From DASXBJ01 sp036491755 (GTDB taxonomy: Bacteria; Chloroflexota; Dormibacteria; Dormibacterales; Dormibacteraceae), in NCBI GenBank assembly GCA_036491755.1, contig DASXBJ010000106.1, positions 1 to 64,000 of the forward strand: a stretch of 64,000 nucleotides of DNA, in the 5' to 3' direction. The notes under the pieces are model-generated. The model made no database searches, had not been told where the DNA came from, and was given only the letters and a program-made list of their open reading frames with translations. Made by a program: the position numbers and the translations under genes. Below are positions 57,736-64,000 of the stretch, in pieces. Positions within the stretch are counted from its first letter, which is position 1, and each line of letters starts with the position of its first letter.

Positions 57736-58269
57736 TCAGTCGGCCAGGGAGTCTGCCGCGACGGCGCGGCGGCGATAGGTTTCAAGCCACAGGTTTGCCG
57801 GCCACCATGCGGGGTCAGCAGCCGGCGCCTTCAAAGCACCGACCAGGAAGGCCGCCGCGAGGGCGGTCTTGGTTGCCTCGTTGATTGCTTCGGCGGGCCA
57901 GCTGATGCCTGGGTTGCCAACCAGGTTGAAGTGAAAGCCCGTGACCAGCCACACCACCCAGAACACGGCCGCCAGGCCGACGAGCCTGATTTCCGGGCGC
58001 ACCCCGACGAGGTATGCGGCGAGCACCCAGCCTCCCCAAAGCGCCGTGTCTCGGGCGGACGTGCGCCAGCTCCAGCCGAGCGCGATCGTGCCCGACCAGT
58101 TGAACAGGATCTCGAAAGCGACCAGCCAGCCCGCAACAGCAAACACGGCGAGCGCCGGGCGGCGCCGCAGGATACCGACCCAAACCAGCATCAGCAAAAC
58201 GGTGATGACGGTGCTGACTCTGATCACGCCAAAACCGGGCGCATAGTGCATCCAGACCCGGTCGAACAT
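57736..58269 (-). CDS. hypothetical membrane protein (5 TM)
   Basis: A 177-residue protein with about five helices: STVITVLLMLVWVGIL, ALAVFAVAGWLVAFEIL, TALWGGWVLAAYLVG, LVGLAAVFWVVWLVTGFHF and a final one near AAAFLVGAL. Trp/Phe-rich, with a conserved-looking ISWPAEAINEATKTA stretch. No family recognised. It points against the flanking polysaccharide genes, so it may be an insertion into the locus or a later-acquired function. Confidence 0.6.
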   Translation of the reverse strand: MFDRVWMHYAPGFGVIRVSTVITVLLMLVWVGILRRRPALAVFAVAGWLVAFEILFNWSGTIALGWSWRTSARDTALWGGWVLAAYLVGVRPEIRLVGLAAVFWVVWLVTGFHFNLVGNPGISWPAEAINEATKTALAAAFLVGALKAPAADPAWWPANLWLETYRRRAVAADSLAD

Positions 58270-58326
58270 CGGTCGTCAGGCTCAGCGCGCCGAGTCTCAT
58301 TTCAGTAACCGCGGCCGGGGCCTGAG

Positions 58327-59352
58327 TTGCTGGAACGCAATCCCGAGCTGGAAGACTGGCTCGCGGTGGAGGACGTGTGGCCGTCAGTCTCCGTGATCGT
58401 GCCGACACGCAACCGCGAACGGTTCATTCCGCACCTCATGCGGGCTCTGACAGAGCAGGATTATCCGCCCCAACGAATCGAGGTGCTGATCATCGACGAC
58501 TGCTCGACGGACAGCACGGAGCAGATCGTCGTCGACTGGATCGCGAGGGCGCGCTTTCCAGTTCGCTTCTATCGAGCATCTCGTCGGGGTCCGGCAGCAT
58601 TGCGCAATTTCGGCGCGGCTCATGCCGCAGGCACGCTCCTCGCCTTCACCGACAGTGACTGCATGCCCCACGCGTCGTGGCTGCGCAACGCCGCGCGCGC
58701 CATCGATGGCGGAGTTGGCCTTGTGGCCGGCAGGATCGACCTCGACCGGAACGCGGACACCCACTTTTTCTTCAACTCGCAGCTGGACCCGGAGATCCAC
58801 GATCGCGGCCTGTACCGAACCGCGAATCTCGTTGTTCCAAGTGAGGTCTTTCGGATGGTGGGCGGCTTCGACGAGAGCTTCACCTATGCCGCCGGATCCG
58901 GAGAGGACACGGACCTCGGCTGGCGCATCCGGCGAAGTGGCAAGGCGGCCGCGTTTGTCCCCGACGCGCTCGTGACGCATTTCGCGACGCCGATCTCGAT
59001 TTCAGCGTGGATGCGCAAACCCCTCGACTTTCAGGTCATTCCGCGGTTGGTGGCCCTGTATCCCGAAATCCGCTCGACGGCGCTCTTCGCCCGCTACTTC
59101 ATGTCCCCCAGGCACTTTCTGTTTGACGTGGCCGTCGCCGGGCTCGTGATCAGCCTGGCGGCTCAATCCTGGCCATGGCTGCTATTGCTCCTGCCATGGT
59201 TCGTCGTCAGCAGCGAAGCCTGGTTGACGATGGCGCGGCTCGGCCGCCTGCACAAGGCGGCCGCCATCCAGCTGCTCCTGATCGAGCGCTACGGCCTCGG
59301 CCTGGGGGTGCTGCTCTGGTCGAGCCTCAAGTACAGGCGCCTGGTGCTTTGA
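58327..59352 (+). CDS. glycosyltransferase family 2, membrane-associated
   Basis: A 341-residue GT-A enzyme. The nucleotide-sugar region shows VSVIVPTRNR, IIDDCSTDST, the DxD motif in FTDSDCMPHASW and the acceptor/base region GEDTDLGWRIRRSGK. Two C-terminal helices (AVAGLVISLAAQSWPWLLLLL) anchor it. It adds a sugar to a lipid-linked intermediate of the exported glycan. TTG start. The next GT2 gene starts inside its stop (TTGA). Confidence 0.9.
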   Translation: MLERNPELEDWLAVEDVWPSVSVIVPTRNRERFIPHLMRALTEQDYPPQRIEVLIIDDCSTDSTEQIVVDWIARARFPVRFYRASRRGPAALRNFGAAHAAGTLLAFTDSDCMPHASWLRNAARAIDGGVGLVAGRIDLDRNADTHFFFNSQLDPEIHDRGLYRTANLVVPSEVFRMVGGFDESFTYAAGSGEDTDLGWRIRRSGKAAAFVPDALVTHFATPISISAWMRKPLDFQVIPRLVALYPEIRSTALFARYFMSPRHFLFDVAVAGLVISLAAQSWPWLLLLLPWFVVSSEAWLTMARLGRLHKAAAIQLLLIERYGLGLGVLLWSSLKYRRLVL

Positions 59353-60257
59353 GCTCGATTGGCTGTGTGATCCTCGCGTACGGAGAGGACAGGCTGTATG
59401 AGCCGCTCCTCGATCAGCTGCGGGTCGGCGCCTTGCGGCCCGAGCAGATCGTGCTCGTGCACAACCCCTCGCTGCCTGACGCAGCCCCCCTCGAGCCGCC
59501 GCACGATATTTCCGTCATCGAGATGCATCGCAACGATGGTTACGCCGGCGGCATGAACGCAGGCATCCGGGATCGCCTGGCCAGAGCCTGCTCGCACCTG
59601 CTGCTGCTGACGCATGACACGCGGTTCCACGAGCAGGGCCTCGAACTTCTGCTGTCCGCCTCCACGAGCGACTATGGAATTGTGGGGCCCGCGATCTGCT
59701 GGGATGCGGAAGTCACGTGCTATGGAGGCGACTTTGCATCCTCCGGCGCGGCCAGGTTTCGGACGTCCCCGCCGGCAGCCACGAAAGGCGGCATTGCGGA
59801 TTGTGAGTGGGTTGACGGCTCGGCGGTTCTCATTCGCCGGGAGGTGATCGAGACGGCGGGCGGCTTTGATGAAGGCTTCTTCATGTACTTCGAAGAGATG
59901 GAGCTCTGCAGGCGGGCAGCCCAGGCCGGCTGGAAGATCGGCGTGGTCCCGGCGGCGGTCGCCGAGCAGGACCACGGCTACCTGCACCGCCCGCAGCTGT
60001 ACGCGTATCTGATGACCCGCAACGGTCTCGAGTTCGCCCGTCGCAAGGCGGGATGGCGTGGCGTGCTGAGCGCGTTGTTCCAAACCGCAGCCGGCAGCGT
60101 GCAGCCGGCTCGCGCCGTGGCCGGGCCGACGTCAGACCCGAAATCGCGGAGAATCGCCCTCGGCCGCCTGGTCGCCACTGCTCGTGGCATCGCCGCCTTC
60201 GGCGCCAGGCAATTCGGCCCACCGCCGGCCTCCTACTTCGCAGTTACCGGAAAGTAA
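59349..60257 (+). CDS. glycosyltransferase family 2
   Basis: A 302-residue GT2 enzyme. N-terminal strand SSIGCVILAYGED, RNDGYAGGMNAGI, LLLTHDTRF with the DxD-like acid pair, and the ED/EE motif in DEGFFMYFEEMELCRRAAQAGWKIG followed by the conserved His region. This resembles rhamnosyl- or galactofuranosyl-type GTs. TTG at 59349 overlaps the upstream gene as TTGA. Soluble or peripheral. It precedes the ABC exporter genes. Confidence 0.88.
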   Translation: MSSIGCVILAYGEDRLYEPLLDQLRVGALRPEQIVLVHNPSLPDAAPLEPPHDISVIEMHRNDGYAGGMNAGIRDRLARACSHLLLLTHDTRFHEQGLELLLSASTSDYGIVGPAICWDAEVTCYGGDFASSGAARFRTSPPAATKGGIADCEWVDGSAVLIRREVIETAGGFDEGFFMYFEEMELCRRAAQAGWKIGVVPAAVAEQDHGYLHRPQLYAYLMTRNGLEFARRKAGWRGVLSALFQTAAGSVQPARAVAGPTSDPKSRRIALGRLVATARGIAAFGARQFGPPPASYFAVTGK

Positions 60258-60281
60258 TCCGAAAGCGCCAATCTGCCTCGG

Positions 60282-61100
60282 GTGGCAACGCCGGTTCTCG
60301 TGATCGAAGCAAACCCCGGTCAACACCTGTTTCGTTCGCTGCTGGATTTCTGGACGCATCGCGAGATGGTGCTCGCGTTCGCCGACCGCAACATCCGCGT
60401 CAAATACAAGCAGGCGGTGCTTGGATTCGCCTGGGCCGCGATCCAACCGGTGGCGATGGTCCTGGTGCTTGCCGTGACCGTGGGCCGGCTGGTCGGTGGC
60501 CATGGCTACGCCGCATTCGCGCTGGCGATGCTCGTGCCCTGGACTTTCCTCCAGACCGCGGTCACCTTCGCGGCGCAGGCACTGATCACAGATGCGCCGC
60601 TGATCCGGAAGGTTTACTTTCCGCGTGAGGTCTCCGTTGCCGGCGCCGTCCTCGCGGCTGGGCTGGACCTTGCGATAGGGCTGGTGCTGTTTGCGGTCGC
60701 CGGCCCATTCCTCGGAGCGAAGGTGTCGCCGACGTGGATGCTAGCCCCATTCCTCCTCCTGGTCATGGTGCTGCTCGCCACCGGCGTAGGTTGCGTGTTC
60801 GCCGCGTTGAATGTGTACTACCGCGATTTTCGGTACGCGCTGCCATTTGCCCTTCAGTTGTGGTTCTTCGCGTCACCGGTCGCATATCCGCTCAGCGTCG
60901 TCCCCCAACGCTGGCAGCTTCCGTACGTATTGGTGAATCCCGCAGCGGGTCTTTTCGACTCCCTGCGCCGGGTGCTGACTCAAGGCCAGATGCCGGACCC
61001 GCTGCTGGTCGGCATCAGCGCCGCCGAAACCGCCCTCGTGGTTTGGGCCGGCTACCGCGTCTTCAAAGGTCTCGAACCCGGTTTCGCTGACGTCGTTTGA
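60282..61100 (+). CDS. wzm: ABC-2 polysaccharide export permease (Wzm-like)
   Basis: A 272-residue permease with six helices. The N-terminal cytoplasmic part (SLLDFWTHREMVLAFADRNIRVKYKQAVLGFAWAAIQP) is the classic TagG/Wzm start, with the first amphipathic helix and helix 1. The end YVLVNPAAGLFDSLRRVLTQG is also typical. It exports the lipid-linked glycan with its ATPase. GTG start; the ATPase gene overlaps its stop as TTGA. Confidence 0.92.
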   Translation: MATPVLVIEANPGQHLFRSLLDFWTHREMVLAFADRNIRVKYKQAVLGFAWAAIQPVAMVLVLAVTVGRLVGGHGYAAFALAMLVPWTFLQTAVTFAAQALITDAPLIRKVYFPREVSVAGAVLAAGLDLAIGLVLFAVAGPFLGAKVSPTWMLAPFLLLVMVLLATGVGCVFAALNVYYRDFRYALPFALQLWFFASPVAYPLSVVPQRWQLPYVLVNPAAGLFDSLRRVLTQGQMPDPLLVGISAAETALVVWAGYRVFKGLEPGFADVV

Positions 61101-62356
61101 GCGCGGCGGTCACGTTCGAGGAAGTCAGCAAGCGATACCGCGTGGGCGGCGGTTCCCGCTACTCGTCCCTGCGGGCAGATGTCGCTCGCGTGCTTTCTGG
61201 AGCAGCCGCCGGCCCCAGGCGCAAAGGGCCGTCTTTCACCGAGATCGCCGCCCTGGACAATGTCAGCTTCGAAGTCCGCGCCGGCGACAGCTTCGCGCTC
61301 ATCGGCTTGAATGGCGCCGGCAAGAGCACGGCCTTGAAGATCATCTCGCGCATCACCTACCCGACGTCGGGGCGGGTCCGAGTCCGCGGGCGCGTGGGAG
61401 CGTTGATCGAGGTCGGCGCGGGCATCCACCCGGAGCTCTCCGGACGCGAAAACATCTGGTTCCACGGCCAGATCCTGGGCATGAGCCAGGAGGAGGTTCG
61501 GCGGCAGTTTGACGCAATTGTCGATTTCTCCGAGCTCGAGCACATGCTCGATGCTCCGGTGAAGATGTACTCGAGCGGCATGCAGATGCGGCTCGGGTTC
61601 GCGATCGCATCGCATCTCAACCCAGAGGTCTTCCTGGTCGACGAGGCGCTGGCGGTGGGTGACGCGGGATTTCAAGCCAAGTGCGTCGAACGAATGACCG
61701 GGCTGGTCAACGAAGGACGGACGCTACTGTTCGTGTCGCACAACCTGTCGGCGGTGGAGGCCGTGTGCCGCAAGGCGGTCTTGCTCCGCGACGGCAAGGT
61801 GGTGGCGGATGGGCCGGCCAAGGCAGTCGTCAAGACCTACCTGAATGCGATCGATACGGAACACCGCGAGCGGCTCGACGCCCAGGCGACGGCTCCGGTA
61901 TCGCGATACATCGACCTCGACACTGTCACGTGCGCTGGCGGCGACGGCACTGAGAGGTACGCTTTCGCCACCGGCGAGGACATCATCGTGCGTCTTGGAG
62001 TCCGCGCCAAAAGCCCCATCGTGCGGCCGCACTTCAGCATCGGCATCACCGACGGTCGCGCCGGCAACCTGGTCCTCGCCTCCATGCTCGTAGACGGCGG
62101 AGCCCCGGATCGCCTCGAGGGCCGATCGGAGATCAGCTGCAAGCTGCGTGCGGTACCTCTCCTCCCACGCGTGTACCAGCTGTGGTGCTCCGTGCGCGGT
62201 GAGCATGCATACGGGGATCTTCTGGACTGGCAGCCCATCGGAAGCTTCCGAATCACCGAGGCGCCCGCGGGAGAAGGTCCCCTGGCGAACACACACAAGG
62301 CGGCCGACGGCCCGGTCTATGTGGCCCATGAGTGGCGGGTCGAACCTTGCAGCTGA
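61097..62356 (+). CDS. wzt: ABC polysaccharide export ATPase with C-terminal extension (Wzt-like)
   Basis: A 419-residue ATPase of the TagH/Wzt group. Walker A GLNGAGKST, signature YSSGMQMRLGFAIA and Walker B VFLVDEALAVGD lie in the first 250 residues. From about residue 275 a second domain (YIDLDTVTCAGGDGTERYAFATGEDIIVRLGVRAKSPIV...) is the Wzt C-terminal carbohydrate-binding beta sandwich, which recognises the capped glycan end. So chain length is probably set by a terminal modification, which fits the methyltransferase downstream. TTG start (TTGA overlap). Confidence 0.92.
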   Translation: MSAAVTFEEVSKRYRVGGGSRYSSLRADVARVLSGAAAGPRRKGPSFTEIAALDNVSFEVRAGDSFALIGLNGAGKSTALKIISRITYPTSGRVRVRGRVGALIEVGAGIHPELSGRENIWFHGQILGMSQEEVRRQFDAIVDFSELEHMLDAPVKMYSSGMQMRLGFAIASHLNPEVFLVDEALAVGDAGFQAKCVERMTGLVNEGRTLLFVSHNLSAVEAVCRKAVLLRDGKVVADGPAKAVVKTYLNAIDTEHRERLDAQATAPVSRYIDLDTVTCAGGDGTERYAFATGEDIIVRLGVRAKSPIVRPHFSIGITDGRAGNLVLASMLVDGGAPDRLEGRSEISCKLRAVPLLPRVYQLWCSVRGEHAYGDLLDWQPIGSFRITEAPAGEGPLANTHKAADGPVYVAHEWRVEPCS

Positions 62357-63879
62357 GCAGGGTGGCGGCCGACCGAGCCGACCGGTACAACCCCATTCAC
62401 CTGGCCGAGTCAGACCTCGACGATCTCGCGACCTTCACCGGTCTCAGCCGGAATGAATGCCGCCAGCGAGTGCTCTCGTACAACACCGAGGAGCTCACCG
62501 AGGCCTGGCATCGAGCCGCGCCGGTGACGGCGGCTGACCTCGTGGACTTCTATCGCTCGTCCGATCTATACATCTGGGACCTGATGCAGTGGCACGCGTC
62601 CGCTGAGCACGAGAAGTACACGAGGGCGCTCCAGTGGTTCACGACAAACTTCCCACCGCACGCCTATCCAAGGGTCTACGACTTCGGGTGCGGGGTCGGC
62701 ACGGACGCTCTGTTTCTCGCCTCTCGCGGCTATCAGGTAAGTGCGGTCGACGTGGGCGGCCCCGTTTTCGATTTCGCGCGCCACCGCTTTCGCCGGCGCG
62801 ACATTCCGGCGCGCTTTGTCGAATCACGCAGCCACCTGCCGGATATCTCCGGCGAGTACGACGCGGTCGTTTGCTTCGACGTCTTCGAGCACCTGCCAGA
62901 GCCTCTCGAGGCTGCCCGGAGGCTGGTGGCGGCCTTGCGGCCCGGCGGACTCCTGCTCCAACGAGGAGGGTTTGGCGGATCCGACGAGCGTCCCTACCAC
63001 CTGCAGCGGGGTGTGGATCGCTTCGGCGGAATCAAGTGGCACGTGCACCTCTCGGGACTTGGACTGGTGAGCGCCCATGAGATGGCGTATCGCAAGGTCG
63101 GCGGTGTCGCGGCGCTGATCCCCAAGGCACGCTTCCGGCTCTGGCAGATGTCGGGCCTCTGGCTGACGCGGGTGGAGCAGGCACCCGAGCGCGCCGCATC
63201 GGCGCAGCGGGCGGTGCGGCCGGTCGAGGCGGACCCAGGACACAGCCGCCTCCTGGAGGAGCTCGCCCAGCTGCCCGAGTCCTGGCAGAAAAGTGACGGA
63301 CCTCTCGAGCCGCCGGTGCTCGAGGCGCTCGTTCGCCACGCAGGATCGCAGCCGATTTCGCACTCGCTCGAGACTGGCACCGGCAAGAGCACGCTGCTCC
63401 TGTCCCACCTGAGCCGCAACCATCTGGTGTTCACGATGGGCGGAGCCGCTGACACCAACCACGCGGCCGTGATGGCGTCTCCGCTCTTGAACCGCGAGAG
63501 CACCGAGTTCGTGCTCGGCCCATCGCAGGTCACCCTGCCCGCGTACAAATTTGAGCGGAAACTTCAGGTGGCTCTGCTCGACGGGCCACATGCGTTTCCC
63601 TTTCCAGAGCTCGAGTACTGCTTCGTCTATCCGCACCTCGCCCAGGGCGCGCTCCTGATCGTTGACGACATCCACATCCCGACCCTCCACCACATGTTCG
63701 AGTTTCTCCGCGAAGAGGCAATGTTCGAACTGCTCGAGGTCGTGGGCACGACGGCGTTCTTCCGGCGCACTCGAGCGCCCCTGTTCCCGGCCACGGAAGA
63801 CAACTGGTTCACACAGCGCTACAACGCGGCGAGGTTTCCTGTGCGCCGGTGGCCCCGCGTGCCGAGATGGGGGCGCTAG
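62332..63879 (+). CDS. bipartite SAM-methyltransferase protein, glycan modification
   Basis: A 515-residue protein with two parts. Residues about 100-250 form a class I SAM-methyltransferase with motif I VYDFGCGVGTDALFLASRGY, motif II in VVCFDVFEHLPEP and a motif III-like LRPGGLLLQ. Residues about 330-490 contain a second Rossmann-like domain of the Methyltransf_24 type (SLETGTGKSTLLLSHL, VALLDGPHAFPFPELE, LLIVDDIHIP). Its 5-prime end overlaps the Wzt gene by up to 25 nt (GTG 62332; TTG 62347 and GTG 62362 possible). The neighbours suggest it caps the exported glycan by methylation. Confidence 0.8.
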   Translation: MAGRTLQLSRVAADRADRYNPIHLAESDLDDLATFTGLSRNECRQRVLSYNTEELTEAWHRAAPVTAADLVDFYRSSDLYIWDLMQWHASAEHEKYTRALQWFTTNFPPHAYPRVYDFGCGVGTDALFLASRGYQVSAVDVGGPVFDFARHRFRRRDIPARFVESRSHLPDISGEYDAVVCFDVFEHLPEPLEAARRLVAALRPGGLLLQRGGFGGSDERPYHLQRGVDRFGGIKWHVHLSGLGLVSAHEMAYRKVGGVAALIPKARFRLWQMSGLWLTRVEQAPERAASAQRAVRPVEADPGHSRLLEELAQLPESWQKSDGPLEPPVLEALVRHAGSQPISHSLETGTGKSTLLLSHLSRNHLVFTMGGAADTNHAAVMASPLLNRESTEFVLGPSQVTLPAYKFERKLQVALLDGPHAFPFPELEYCFVYPHLAQGALLIVDDIHIPTLHHMFEFLREEAMFELLEVVGTTAFFRRTRAPLFPATEDNWFTQRYNAARFPVRRWPRVPRWGR

Positions 63880-64000
63880 AGGACCAGGGAGCGGTAGCGC
63901 GCGCTGCCGACGAGCAGCGCTCCAAGTGCCACGGCGTCCCAGGCTATATGGGCCGCCGCCTTGGCCGGCGGGAACCGACCGCTGAATCCACGTGTTCGCA
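63876..64000 (-). CDS. C-terminal end of a membrane-associated glycosyltransferase, cut by the edge
   Basis: Only about 40 codons are inside the window. The reverse-strand frame ends FPPAKAAAHIAWDAVALGA then LLVGSARYRSLVL and a TAG stop; the final RYRSLVL closely resembles the YRRLVL end of the GT2 at 58327, so it is probably the tail of another GT2 with C-terminal helices. The stop codon shares CTAG with the stop of the methyltransferase gene on the other strand. Confidence 0.55.
   Translation of the reverse strand, partial: RTRGFSGRFPPAKAAAHIAWDAVALGALLVGSARYRSLVL

Noticed and set aside
1..64000. CRISPR array, IS element, prophage, integron or tRNA/rRNA gene
   Set aside because: No regularly spaced repeats, transposase or integrase motifs, or tRNA-like cloverleaf sequences were found on reading either strand.

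Overview
The window is high-GC bacterial DNA with dense, often overlapping genes, many GTG and TTG starts, and no rRNA, tRNA, CRISPR array or insertion sequence that I could find. At least nine genes have a TANNNT -10 box only 6-7 nt before the start codon, which points to leaderless transcripts. Together with Tat, lipoprotein and sortase-fold features and the gene families present, this suggests a Terrabacteria-type soil lineage (Dormibacterota, Chloroflexota or Actinobacteria-like). The phylum is inference; no marker gene in the window fixes it.

Region 1-13 kb: a truncated MFS transporter, a glutaredoxin-fold protein without the CxxC motif, a DUF899 protein, a secreted phosphodiesterase-like enzyme, two small proteins, a DEAD-box RNA helicase, a secreted propeller-like protein, a GH31 glycosidase with sulfoquinovosidase-like motifs, and a coupled PHP / GT4 / hydrolase run. 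Region 12-23 kb is rich in regulators (Crp/Fnr, NarL-type, TetR, MarR, response regulator, ArsR), two of them next to drug-type MFS exporters, plus a membrane cytochrome b / Tat / molybdopterin fusion, a YceI protein and an aldo/keto reductase.

Region 23.7-28.1 kb is the most novel part. A minus-strand operon (short NCS1-permease-like fragment, M20 hydrolase, histidine ammonia-lyase family enzyme, asparaginase) lies behind a clear ykkC-type guanidine-I riboswitch with its own well-spaced promoter. Its gene content is unlike the guanidine exporters and carboxylases usually found under this switch. Next come an alcohol dehydrogenase, a lipoprotein, an APC permease / amidase / metallophosphoesterase operon, a nucleotidyltransferase-fold protein, a second amidase, and a ribbon-helix-helix / DUF4097 / DrrAB-type ABC operon whose promoter carries repeated TGATGTCA operators.

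Region 41-53 kb is a phosphate island: PhoR-like kinase, a four-unit PHO box, pstC-pstA-pstB-pstS, a second very large PstS-like protein, a sortase-fold protein that has lost both catalytic His and Cys, a cupredoxin lipoprotein, a third PstS-like protein and a PhoB-type regulator. phoU is not present. The two PstS-like proteins of the operon end in transmembrane anchors without a visible sorting motif, so the pseudosortase may act as a membrane scaffold rather than a transpeptidase (inference).

Region 53-64 kb is a surface polysaccharide locus: an SGNH/MBOAT O-acylation pair, a response regulator behind a possible second PHO box, a sugar-phosphate transferase, GT2 glycosyltransferases, a Wzm/Wzt-type ABC exporter with an extended ATPase, and a bipartite methyltransferase. 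A GT2-like gene is cut by the right edge.
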